From contig DBTN01000012.1 in assembly GCA_002307065.1 (NCBI GenBank), forward strand, positions 96,725 to 160,724: a stretch of 64,000 nt of DNA, read 5' to 3'. This DNA is from Akkermansiaceae bacterium UBA1315. Lineage in GTDB: Bacteria; Verrucomicrobiota; Verrucomicrobiia; Verrucomicrobiales; Akkermansiaceae. Shown here piece by piece: positions 51,972 to 59,966 of the stretch. The stretch's first letter is position 1; every line of letters starts with the position of its first letter. A program made the position numbers and the translations under genes. A model generated the notes under the pieces. That model made no database searches. It saw only the letters and a list, made by a program, of their open reading frames with translations, and was not told the DNA's origin.

Positions 51972-53051
51972 ATGTCGATTAAGATCCGCTTCACCTCCGC
52001 CACCGCCCAAGGACTCGTTCTCGCAAAAGTCGGCCATCCGCAACGCGATGAGCCCCTGCAAACTTCCAGAGAGGTGTTCCGCATTAGCGAAAATGATCAG
52101 GAGACGCTTTCCGTAATGTTCCTGAAGCCCTTCAAAAATCTAACAGGTCACCGGTTCAGCCATCACGCTTCGCTCGATCAGCATGAAATGAATGCCTATG
52201 CGAAAGCCATCTTTTCCTCCGAAGATGGACTGCTGGAGAAAGGCCAGGAAATCGCCAAAAGACTCTATGCCAAGTCGAATCATCCGAACATCAAGTCCGG
52301 TGATCTTTGCATCTCTCTCATCAAAAATGTCGAAGTGAACGGCGAGCTCGTCCAAGGACTCTGCATCTTAAAGTCAGAAAGCGTGGTGCCTTTCCTCAGC
52401 ATCTCCAGCCGCAACGGTGACCTTCGTCTTTCCACCGAACAGGGGATCAATCCCGAAAAAATCGACAAAGGTTGCCTGATCCTCGATCACTTCGAAAACA
52501 AGGGATATTACGTGCTGACCTTCGACCGGTCCGGCACCGACTCCCGATTCTGGGTCCGCGATTTCCTCGGAGTCGTACCGGTCACGGATGCCACATTCCT
52601 GACCAAAAAGTATGCCGATATGGCCGTCGCCTTTCTGGAAAAGGAAAAAAAGGAACAACCTCAAACCGACGACAGCCCACCGTGGGACACCAAGGAGTCC
52701 GCCAGAGACGCGATCACCTATTTCAAAGAGAACGAAAAATTCAGCCTTCAGGAGTTTGAGGAAAAAGTCTTAAAAACCCCCGAAGCTGCCGCGAAATTCG
52801 CCGAGCACCGCTCTAAAGTCGAAGAGGAGCAAGGCGAGAAATTGGAAGACTCATTTCACATTTCCAAAAAAGGCCTGAGTACCGCCAAGAAAAAGATCGG
52901 CAGCGTTATCAAGCTCGATACCGGTGTGGAAATCCACCTCAAGCCGAACTTTGCCGGTCAACCCGACTCCGTCTTCGAGCGAGGATTCGACGAGGAAAAA
53001 GGCATGAAGTTCATCAAAGTGTATTTTTCTAAAGATCGGACGAATCCATAA
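51972..53051 (+). CDS. NdpA/YejK-like nucleoid-associated protein
   Basis: A 359-residue protein similar over its length to the NA37/YejK family. Segments include LKPFKNLTGHRFSH, the acidic and charged middle (GCLILDHFENKGYYVLTFDRSG), DFLGVVPVTDATFLTKKYADMAV and the C-terminal DTGVEIHLKPNFAG. E. coli YejK associates with the nucleoid and interacts with topoisomerases; in other genomes relatives occur near mobile or defence genes. It ends 75 bp before the hairpin repeat cluster. ATG at 51972 has no Shine-Dalgarno motif. Confidence 0.75.
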   Translation: MSIKIRFTSATAQGLVLAKVGHPQRDEPLQTSREVFRISENDQETLSVMFLKPFKNLTGHRFSHHASLDQHEMNAYAKAIFSSEDGLLEKGQEIAKRLYAKSNHPNIKSGDLCISLIKNVEVNGELVQGLCILKSESVVPFLSISSRNGDLRLSTEQGINPEKIDKGCLILDHFENKGYYVLTFDRSGTDSRFWVRDFLGVVPVTDATFLTKKYADMAVAFLEKEKKEQPQTDDSPPWDTKESARDAITYFKENEKFSLQEFEEKVLKTPEAAAKFAEHRSKVEEEQGEKLEDSFHISKKGLSTAKKKIGSVIKLDTGVEIHLKPNFAGQPDSVFERGFDEEKGMKFIKVYFSKDRTNP

Positions 53052-53126
53052 TCGCCGGGGGTCTGTGCCGGAAATTCGAGAACGAATATTTTCTCGTGTT
53101 AACTGCCTACGGATAGGTCTGATATT

Positions 53127-53350
53127 CGTCCTGAAGGGAAGATTCATATCAGCCCGGCACGGAGTGCCTGGTAAACGCATCAACAAGGATCGTGTCCTGA
53201 AGGGACACCTCATGCATTGGGCTGTGGGAACGGATCGCCCGAGCATGAAGCGTCCCTTCAGGACGCATGACCAAGCAGATCCCAGAACCCGGCCCTTTGT
53301 GCCGGGCTGGTATGGGCCGTCCCTTCAGGACGCGTTTCGAAATGGATGAG
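53127..53350 (+). repeat. Long repeat unit, copy A (about 224 bp)
   Basis: It starts at CGTCCTGAAGGG and ends at AATGGATGAG. Apart from scattered substitutions and short indels it is the same as 53537-53758. It contains four hairpin cores. Confidence 0.9.
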
Positions 53351-53525
53351 TTGGTTCATCAGCCGCCACACTTCACTTTGTGCCGGGCTGGGATGGGCCG
53401 CCCTTCAGGACGCGTTTCGAAATGGATGAGCTAGTTCATCAGCCGCCGCACTTCACTTTGTGCCGGGCCGGTATGGGCCGCCCTTCGCGACGCGTTTCGA
53501 AATGGATGCGATGCTTCATCTCCCC
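53331..53525 (+). repeat. 80-bp tandem repeat block 1
   Basis: The element beginning CGCGTTTCGAAATGGATG starts at 53331, 53411 and 53491, an 80-bp period; the third copy is cut short. Each copy includes a GTGCCGGGC segment and a degenerate or intact hairpin core. Confidence 0.88.
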
Positions 53526-53536
53526 AGCACCTCGTC

Positions 53537-53758
53537 CGTCCTGAAGGGAAGATTCATATCAGCCCGGCACAGAGTGCCGGGTAAAGACGTTAACAGAATT
53601 GTGTCCTGAAGGGACACCTCATGCATTGGGCTGCGGGAACGGATCTCCCGAGCATGAAGCGTCCCTTCAGGACGCATGACCAAGCAGATCCCAAACCCGG
53701 CACTCTGTGCCGGGCTGGTATGGGCCGTCCCTTCAGGACGCATTTCGAAATGGATGAG
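53537..53758 (+). repeat. Long repeat unit, copy B (about 222 bp)
   Basis: The second copy of the unit at 53127-53350, in direct orientation, 410 bp downstream from start to start. Confidence 0.9.
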
Positions 53759-53905
53759 CTAGTTCATCAGCCGCCGCACTTCACTTGGTGCCGGGCTGGG
53801 ATAAGCCGTTTTTTCGCGACGCGTTTCGAAATGGATGAGCTAGTTCATCAGCCGCCGCACTTCACTTTGTGCCGGGCTGGGATGAGCCGTTTTTTCGCGA
53901 CGCGT
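53739..53905 (+). repeat. 80-81-bp tandem repeat block 2
   Basis: The same element as block 1, starting at 53739, 53820 and 53901 (81-bp period), the last one truncated within a few bases. Here the hairpin core is degraded to TTTTTTCGCGACG, so hairpin potential is lost in this block. Confidence 0.85.
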
Positions 53906-53948
53906 GATGAAACGTTTTTTGGGGGGAGCGATCGTGCGACCGGTGGCT

Positions 53949-54644
53949 TCAGACGCCGACTTGGTCGATCTGATCGTAAGCGTGGTTGAGCCAGACTTTG
54001 ACGCGCTGTCTTTCGAGAAGTCCGAGGCCTTTGAAATCGCCATCGCTTTTGTTCTTGGCAGCCCAGAAGCTGGAACTGGTGGCGTCGATTTTGTTGATGA
54101 CGGCCTCGTGGAGCTTTTTGAGGGTGATGATTTTCGCGTTCAGTTGATAAGCGCGTTCTTTTTCTCCCGAGTTTTCAAAGATGTCAAAGTGGTCGCCGCG
54201 GAGCTGATTGAGAACGATAACGTAATCCAGGCGTTTGCCAAAACGGTCGAAAAGTTTCTTCAAGAGATCGACAGAGTCTTTTCCGGAATCCATGACGTGC
54301 CAGTAGGTCAGGGCGAAACCCTCATCGCTGGCGAGTTCCAGGACGCCGGATTCGTCCATCCATTTGACGAGGGCTTCGTGGGTCTGGGCGGCAAGGTCGA
54401 CAAGGATGCGCGTGCCGGGATTTTCAGCGGCAGCTTCGACGATGGCGTCGAGGCTTTCATATTTGTCCACCACGATGGGGGAGGCGTAGTCCGTATAAAA
54501 CCGGAGGAGCGAGCCGTGGGAGCGATCGGTATCAAACCCGAGGAGGGGAATATTGGTATCGATCAAATATTGAGCAATGACGCGGGAGACGACGGACTTG
54601 CCGACGCCGCCTTTTTCGCCGCCGATGAGATGAATGTGAGCCAT
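53949..54644 (-). CDS. Orphan ParA/MinD-like P-loop ATPase
   Basis: A 231-residue ATPase with the deviant Walker A motif GGEKGGVGKSVV (residues 8-19), the A' motif LGFDTDRSHGS and Walker B RILVDLAAQT. These define the ParA/MinD/Mrp class, which position DNA or proteins on surfaces. I chose ATG at 54644, which puts the P-loop at the N-terminus; the frame is open to an ATG at 54755, giving an unlikely basic leader. No parB partner is next to it. Its 3' end borders the repeat cluster. Relatives are sometimes labelled MobD-like. Confidence 0.82.
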   Translation of the reverse strand: MAHIHLIGGEKGGVGKSVVSRVIAQYLIDTNIPLLGFDTDRSHGSLLRFYTDYASPIVVDKYESLDAIVEAAAENPGTRILVDLAAQTHEALVKWMDESGVLELASDEGFALTYWHVMDSGKDSVDLLKKLFDRFGKRLDYVIVLNQLRGDHFDIFENSGEKERAYQLNAKIITLKKLHEAVINKIDATSSSFWAAKNKSDGDFKGLGLLERQRVKVWLNHAYDQIDQVGV

Positions 54645-54804
54645 GTGATTTGAGGGGGCTTGTTGGAAATACCCGGGCGAGAGATACGGGTTTCGCCTGC
54701 CAAACGCCAGACGAAACCGGTTCGGTCCCTTGACGAAACGCGGAATGCGGGCCATTTAGCCGGTGTGGACGGTGCGATGTAAACCGGTCTGCGGAAGTTT
54801 CATC

Positions 54805-56394
54805 ATGTCCTCCATTTCTTCGCCGCTCCGCCTGCCGCTGTTCCGCGCGCTCTGGCTGGGTAGCATCGTTTCGAATATCGGGACGACGATGAATGACACG
54901 GCTGCGGTGTGGACGATGACGACGCTAACGGCTTCTCCAACGATGGTTTCGCTGATGCAGACGATGTCGAGTTTGCCGTTGTTTTTGTTCGCGCTGCCGG
55001 CGGGTGCGCTCGCGGATCTGGTGAACCGGCGGCGGCTGATTTTGTTCGCACAAACGGGGGCGTTGTTGACGGCGTTGGGGATGGCGGCTTTGGCCTGGTT
55101 CGGGATGTTGGATGAGTCGCTGCTGTTGCTGGCGACGTTTCAACTAGGGCTTGCTGCGGCTTTCACGACTCCGGCGTGGCAGGCATTGGTTCCGGAAATC
55201 GTGGAGCGGCCGCAGCTTTCCCAAGCGATCGCTTTGAGTGGGGTGGGCTACAATATCGCGAGGGCGGTGGGGCCGATTGCGGGGGGAATGCTCGTTGCAT
55301 CGCTGGGGCCCGCTCCGGTTTTTGCGTTGAACGCGGTTTCGTTCGTTGCGGTGATCGTGGTGATGAGCACGGGCACCTATATCGCCACGCCGCGGAGTGC
55401 GCAGCGTGAGCAGATGCTGGGAGCGATGGCGGCGGCGATTCGTTATGTCAAACATGCGCCGGCGATGCGGGCGGTGCTCGGGCGCGGGGGAGTGCACATG
55501 TTTTCGGCGGTCGCGCCGGTGGTTTTGCTGCCTATCATCGTGCATTCGAGGGGCTGGACCGGCTCGGATTTCGGTCTGCTGATGGGCTGTTATGGGGGCG
55601 GTGCGATCGCGGTGGCCTTGTTGTTGTTGCCGAAAATGCGGGCACGTTTCAGTTTCGATCAGTTGCTGTTTGGCGCCAGCCTGACCTCGGCGGTGGCGAC
55701 GTTGAGTTTAGCGTTCGCGCCTGAGATGATTTCGATGGCGGTGATTTTATCGGTGACCGGCGGGGCGTGGATCACCGGGCTGAATACGTTTAGCTTCGCA
55801 TCGCAGAGCGCGTTTCCCAATTGGGTGAGGGCGAGAAGTTCGGCGATCTATCTGGTGGTGATGCAGGGCGCTTTTGCAGCGGGCGCGGTGACGTGGGGGC
55901 AAATGACCGGTCATTTCGGGGCCCCGGTCGCGCTGGCGACGGCGGCGGCGGGATTAGTGGGAAGCGCGGTGCTGAGTCGCCTGGTGCCGATCAGTCATGT
56001 GGAGAAGCTCGATTTGAGTCCTTCAGATCACGGGCACGGCCATCATTTGGTGAACGAACCGGCTCCGCAGGATGGCCCGATTTTAGTGACGATCGAATAT
56101 CACATTGATCCCGAGGATTCCGTGGAATTCCGGGCAGCGATGTATCATTTGCGGAAGATTCGGCTGCGGGACGGTGCGTTCCGATGTTCGGTGTTTGTGG
56201 ATTTGGACGACCTGACGCTTTACCGGGAAACGTTTTTGGTCGGATCTTGGGCGGAGCATTTGCGGCAGCACGAGCGATCGACCATGGAGGATCGGACGAT
56301 CGAACAGGCGGTGCTGGCATTTCATCGAGGGGACGAGCTGCCTCGAGTGCGGCATTGGTTGATGACGAATTTGCGGGAAAAACGATCAGTTTGA
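54805..56394 (+). CDS. MFS exporter (EntS-like) with C-terminal ABM-like domain
   Basis: A 529-residue protein. About residues 1-400 form a 12-helix major facilitator domain of the enterobactin exporter (MFS_3) type, with LFRALWLGSIVSNIGTTMND at the N-terminus and the loop 2-3 motif GALADLVNRRRLILFAQ. After a His-rich linker (SDHGHGHHLV) comes a soluble 130-residue domain (VTIEYHIDPEDSVEFRAAM...), similar to antibiotic biosynthesis monooxygenase-like dimers. That tail is usual in this MFS subfamily. The substrate is unknown. ATG at 54805 is chosen by alignment of the first helix. Confidence 0.87.
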   Translation: MSSISSPLRLPLFRALWLGSIVSNIGTTMNDTAAVWTMTTLTASPTMVSLMQTMSSLPLFLFALPAGALADLVNRRRLILFAQTGALLTALGMAALAWFGMLDESLLLLATFQLGLAAAFTTPAWQALVPEIVERPQLSQAIALSGVGYNIARAVGPIAGGMLVASLGPAPVFALNAVSFVAVIVVMSTGTYIATPRSAQREQMLGAMAAAIRYVKHAPAMRAVLGRGGVHMFSAVAPVVLLPIIVHSRGWTGSDFGLLMGCYGGGAIAVALLLLPKMRARFSFDQLLFGASLTSAVATLSLAFAPEMISMAVILSVTGGAWITGLNTFSFASQSAFPNWVRARSSAIYLVVMQGAFAAGAVTWGQMTGHFGAPVALATAAAGLVGSAVLSRLVPISHVEKLDLSPSDHGHGHHLVNEPAPQDGPILVTIEYHIDPEDSVEFRAAMYHLRKIRLRDGAFRCSVFVDLDDLTLYRETFLVGSWAEHLRQHERSTMEDRTIEQAVLAFHRGDELPRVRHWLMTNLREKRSV

Positions 56395-56443
56395 CTTGAA
56401 ATTTTTGGAGTGAGCGGAGCGGAGAGACCGGTTAGGAAGGTGC

Positions 56444-57178
56444 ATGACGATTGAAAAAAGTTCGGTGGATCTGACGACGGCGACGGGCACAATGCGGTGT
56501 GGGATTTTTCGCCCGACGCGAACCGGTCGGTTTCCCGTGGTGATTTTTTACTCCGAGATTTTCCAAATCACCGAACCGATCGCCCGGACGGCAGCGTTTC
56601 TTGCAGGGCATGGATATGTGGTGGTCGTGCCCGAGGTGTTTCATGAACTCAATCCGATCGGGACGGTCTTGGGTTATGACGATGCGGGGAAAGATAAGGG
56701 AAATGCCGACAAGTTTGAAAAGGTTCTCACCGCTCATGATTCCGATACCGAAGCGATCGTCGAATGGGTGGATCGCCAGGAAGGATGTTCGGGCGAAATC
56801 GGCGCGTGGGGCGTATGTCTTGGCGGGCATTTGGCGCTGCGGGCGGCGCTTCATCCGCGGGTGAAAGCGGCGGCTTGTTTTTACGCCACGGATGTTCATT
56901 CGGGAACAATTCCGGAGGGAAATGGAGCTCAGACGTTTGACCGGTTGGCGGAGATCCAGGGCGAAATTTTGATGCTGTGGGGACGGCAGGATCCGCACGT
57001 GCCGGTCGAGGGCAGACAGCGGATTTATCAACGTTTCACCGAACTGGATCTGAATTTCACATGGCATGAATTGAATGCCCAGCATGCGTTTCTACGCGAT
57101 GAAGGCGATCGGTATGATCCCGAGTTAGCGATGTTGGCTCAGCGATTGGTGCTCGATCTGTTTCATCGGGCGCTCTGA
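56444..57178 (+). CDS. Dienelactone hydrolase family protein
   Basis: A 244-residue alpha/beta hydrolase. The cysteine nucleophile is Cys125 in GAWGVCLGGHLA, with Asp183 in WGRQDPHVP and His214 in NAQHAFLRDE, the dienelactone hydrolase triad. It hydrolyses lactone or ester bonds in the cytoplasm; the natural substrate cannot be told. An AGGAAGG stretch about 5 bp before ATG 56444 is one of the few Shine-Dalgarno-like sites in the window. It lies 49 bp after the exporter gene on the same strand. Confidence 0.87.
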   Translation: MTIEKSSVDLTTATGTMRCGIFRPTRTGRFPVVIFYSEIFQITEPIARTAAFLAGHGYVVVVPEVFHELNPIGTVLGYDDAGKDKGNADKFEKVLTAHDSDTEAIVEWVDRQEGCSGEIGAWGVCLGGHLALRAALHPRVKAAACFYATDVHSGTIPEGNGAQTFDRLAEIQGEILMLWGRQDPHVPVEGRQRIYQRFTELDLNFTWHELNAQHAFLRDEGDRYDPELAMLAQRLVLDLFHRAL

Positions 57179-57229
57179 AAAGTTGGTCGACCGGTTTGGA
57201 AGGTTGTGCTATATCAGAGCCCTGAACCT

Positions 57230-57829
57230 ATGGATCAAGACGCCGAAAAACCTGCCACCTCCGGACCACCGCTTCCTGATATTGTGAAAAACGGACCGCC
57301 CCCTCCATCGCCGCCGCCGCTGAAGACGGGTCCGCCGCCACCGCCAAGTTTTGGCGCGCCGGTGATTCCGCCGCCACCGGTCCCTGAAGTGCCGCCGGAA
57401 ACGAACAAGGAGCAGAGCGACGAGGAGGTCGATGGGGTTGCGCCTTTCAACACCCGGGTCATCGCCGCGGTGATCGACGTGGTGGTCGCCTTGGGGCTGA
57501 GCATCGCGGTGGCGATGGTGCTGCCGAGTAAGATCGGGTATCTTTTGGGAATGGCCTATTTCGTGACTCGCGACGGTCTGCCTTTCCTCGGTGGGCAGAG
57601 CGTTGGCAAGAAGGCGATGAAGCTGAAAGCAGTGACGTTGGACGATCGATCTCTCGCTGGAAACTGGGAGCCTGCATTGATTCGTGGAGCGGTTCTGGCC
57701 ATTCCGTTGTTCGCGCTGGTCGAATTGTTCATTTTGCTGAGCCGGGAGGAAAAACCGGAACGCGGCCGCCGATTGGGTGACGAGTGGGCAAAGACCAAGG
57801 TGATCGTGGTCAACGAACCGGTCGCCTGA
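57230..57829 (+). CDS. RDD-family membrane protein with proline-rich N-terminus
   Basis: A 199-residue protein. The first 60 residues are very proline-rich (runs such as PPPPSPPPLK and PPPPPSFG), followed by an acidic linker. The RDD domain starts at FNTRVIAAVIDVVVALG and contains membrane segments around 80-100, 105-120 and 155-175, plus the conserved GQSVGKKAMKLKAVTLD loop. RDD proteins are small inner-membrane proteins of uncertain, possibly transport, function. ATG at 57230 is preferred over GTG at 57206. A strong terminator follows 24 bp after the stop. Confidence 0.83.
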   Translation: MDQDAEKPATSGPPLPDIVKNGPPPPSPPPLKTGPPPPPSFGAPVIPPPPVPEVPPETNKEQSDEEVDGVAPFNTRVIAAVIDVVVALGLSIAVAMVLPSKIGYLLGMAYFVTRDGLPFLGGQSVGKKAMKLKAVTLDDRSLAGNWEPALIRGAVLAIPLFALVELFILLSREEKPERGRRLGDEWAKTKVIVVNEPVA

Positions 57830-57852
57830 TTCCTTTCACCCCTCCAAACGCG

Positions 57853-57882
57853 AAAAGGGGAGCCTCGGCTCCTCTTTTTTTT
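57853..57882 (+). terminator. Intrinsic terminator after the RDD gene
   Basis: AAGGGGAGCC, a 2-nt TC loop, and GGCTCCTCT form a GC-rich stem directly followed by a run of T residues. It ends the exporter, hydrolase and RDD run. Confidence 0.9.
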
Positions 57883-58028
57883 ATTGCACGCTCTCGGCCG
57901 TTTGATCGTGCGAACTGCACCCGTTGGGCTAAGTTGATGATCTTCAAGCTGCTGATAATCAGTATTTAACTGCGCGAGTAGATGCGGAACGAAAAACGCT
58001 AAAAGAAGGATGAACCCACTCTTTTATC

Positions 58029-58394
58029 ATGCCACTTGATCCTGTAGAATCTGCCCGCGATGTGTTGTCACCCGACAACGATCCTCCATTCATTGATGAT
58101 TATCCGAATGTCGACCTGGTCCGTGAAGGCCTTGACGTCGCGGACGACGAGCGCCGTGAGGCAGCCGAAGAGCAATTCGTTGACGAGCTCAGCAAAGAAG
58201 AGGTCGAGGAAACGCTGGATGAGGACGTCGATCAGGATGGAAGCCCGGGAGATGGATATCCTTCATCGCCCGAGCTGAGCGCGATCCATCAGGAAGATAT
58301 CTTGATCGAAAATGCCGAGAAGGATTCCGACTTCGTGGATGATTCCGAAGAAGATGAACCGGATAGGGATTTCGACGACGATGATGAAGCGTGA
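58029..58394 (+). CDS. Small highly acidic protein, unknown function
   Basis: A 121-residue protein in which Asp and Glu make up more than a third of residues, ending in EEDEPDRDFDDDDEA. It has no signal peptide, membrane segment or known domain and is probably largely disordered. It lies alone between the RDD terminator and the convergent DegP-like gene. The consistent third-position pattern and uninterrupted frame favour a real gene, but nothing indicates a role. Confidence 0.6.
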   Translation: MPLDPVESARDVLSPDNDPPFIDDYPNVDLVREGLDVADDERREAAEEQFVDELSKEEVEETLDEDVDQDGSPGDGYPSSPELSAIHQEDILIENAEKDSDFVDDSEEDEPDRDFDDDDEA

Positions 58395-58405
58395 ACCGGC
58401 GACAG

Positions 58406-59950
58406 TTACTCGGCGCGGGAAAGCCGGGTAATTCCTCGTTGTAAAAGCTGACGGTCGACCGCGCTGGAGACCGCTTCGTCCAGATATACGGTGAAATTTT
58501 CTTCGTCGAATTCGATCGAATGAAGTTCGTTCATGTTTCCGGAAAAAGCTTCGATCAGCGATTTCATATCTCGGATTTCTTTTCCATTCACCTTTCGCAC
58601 GATCAGACTACGAACCCGTTCGTAGCCGACCGTTGCGGGGGTGGGGATAGAGCCGCTCAGGAAGATCACTCGCTCTGCCTTGCCTTCGTATTTTTCAGGA
58701 TTTTCGAAAGCATCTAACAGATTCAAGGGAGCCCGTGTCATCCATTCTTCGCCGAACGATTCCAGCAATGGCCGGGTGAGTTCTTGAAAGACAAATCCAC
58801 CTTTGACCAAAAAGTTCGGTGCGCGATCGAAGACATAGTCCGGAACCAATTGTGACTCCTCCGCGTCGCGGGCGAGCGTCGCCTCGATCTCAACCGGTTC
58901 GCCATTTCGGAGAAGGGAAAGTTTCAACTTGTCGCCAATGGTTTTCTCGCCCCGGACCAGATGGCCCCAGAAAATGCTGCCATAATTCGGATGTTGGTAA
59001 TATCCATGACGATCGATCGGATGGCCATCGATTGCGAGAAGGACGTCGCCTTTTTGGACGCCCGCTGCTTCAGCCGCTCCGCCTTTGCGGACGGTATTGA
59101 TATAAAGCCCGCCTTGATCTTCGCCCAGTTTGAGCCAGGCGCGGAAGGACGCGTCTTCGGTACGTGCGACGGAAATTCCGAGACTTGGAAAGCCAAGGTA
59201 ATTTCCGCCTTGGGCTTCTTTGAGGAAACGCGACACGATGTCCATCGAGGCGACGTCACTGATTTGATCCTTGCTGTCGTAGCTGATCAAGACGCCCGCG
59301 AGTTTGCCATTTTGTAAAACGGGAAGCGAGTAGCTGCTGGCCGCCGTCTGCATCGATGCTTTCACCAGATACGTCAGGAAATTTTGCCCCGGCAGGAAGT
59401 TCGCGGTCACGTCGATGCTCTGCAGCAGGCCAGAGGTGAGCAGGGGAACGCCGTTGTCTTCCACTTGGAAAATTTCGAGCGTCTCACCGATCGCCGGTGG
59501 TGCGGCCAGTTCGAGCGGGGTGGTGTTTTCAAACAGCTTTTTTCCTTCTGCTTCGTCTGCTGGGCCGAGAAGGGCGAGGTTCGCTTCGTAGTCGACCGCG
59601 ATCACTTTGGCTTGGGCAAAGCGGGTGCCGTCCGGGGATTCAAACTCAAGATAGGTCGCGTCCGCCACCATTTCCCCGGTCGTGAGCACTTGTTGCGGGC
59701 CGACGATCGCGGCAAGTGCGCGACGTTTTGTCGGAGCGTTTTTTTCCCACGGCTGGCTCGGGTTCCACGATTGTTGTGTGCTGTTGACGCGCACGACCGA
59801 GCTTTTCAGATCAACGGGAGCGGGCCGTGTGTCGCCGGTCGAGACGACGACCTCCGGTGTGGATTCCGGTGGTTTTTCCGTCGTGGCCGGTTTGGGCGGC
59901 TGGCATGCGTTGAGGAGGAGCAGAAGGGGGAGAAGTGGGGTCGCGCGCAT
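58406..59950 (-). CDS. DegP/HtrA-like PDZ lipoprotein with lost catalytic triad
   Basis: A 514-residue periplasmic lipoprotein. The signal ends at a lipobox (LLLLLNAC, Cys16). The trypsin-like domain (about 45-260) has HtrA topology, but the triad is gone: VLTTGEMV stands where TNAHVV is expected (His to Glu93), YEANLALL where the catalytic Asp of TDIAVL is expected (Asp to Asn), and SSYSLPV replaces GNSGGP. A PDZ domain follows (about 275-390: GGLYINTVRKGGAAEAAGVQKGDVLLAIDG) and a second, weaker PDZ-like part near the end. It is probably a non-proteolytic binding protein or chaperone. ATG at 59950 precedes the signal. It lies just downstream of dapB. Confidence 0.8.
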   Translation of the reverse strand: MRATPLLPLLLLLNACQPPKPATTEKPPESTPEVVVSTGDTRPAPVDLKSSVVRVNSTQQSWNPSQPWEKNAPTKRRALAAIVGPQQVLTTGEMVADATYLEFESPDGTRFAQAKVIAVDYEANLALLGPADEAEGKKLFENTTPLELAAPPAIGETLEIFQVEDNGVPLLTSGLLQSIDVTANFLPGQNFLTYLVKASMQTAASSYSLPVLQNGKLAGVLISYDSKDQISDVASMDIVSRFLKEAQGGNYLGFPSLGISVARTEDASFRAWLKLGEDQGGLYINTVRKGGAAEAAGVQKGDVLLAIDGHPIDRHGYYQHPNYGSIFWGHLVRGEKTIGDKLKLSLLRNGEPVEIEATLARDAEESQLVPDYVFDRAPNFLVKGGFVFQELTRPLLESFGEEWMTRAPLNLLDAFENPEKYEGKAERVIFLSGSIPTPATVGYERVRSLIVRKVNGKEIRDMKSLIEAFSGNMNELHSIEFDEENFTVYLDEAVSSAVDRQLLQRGITRLSRAE

Positions 59951-59966
59951 GAGAGAGAAAAATGAG

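Larger units (their letters stand above)
53052..53948. repeat. Hairpin-rich intergenic repeat cluster
   Basis: Almost the whole gap is built from related repeats. The core is CGTCC-CTTCA-GGACG or its variant GTGTCC-TGAA-GGGACAC, each a small hairpin. I count about nine clean copies plus degenerate ones in which CCTTCAGGACG has become TTTCGCGACG or CCTTCGCGACG. A second recurring element, AGCCCGGCAC or its complement GTGCCGGGCT, alternates with the core. The short open frames across the region are translations of the repeat, not genes. It looks like a REP/BIME-type cluster; the family name is not known to me. Confidence 0.9.

Noticed and set aside
53331..53905. CRISPR array
   Set aside because: The period is 80-81 bp and the whole unit is conserved, with no variable spacers and no cas genes.
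53065..53989. Several short open frames in the repeat cluster
   Set aside because: Their proteins merely repeat the same peptide block on either strand, following the DNA repeat; they are translations of noncoding repeats.
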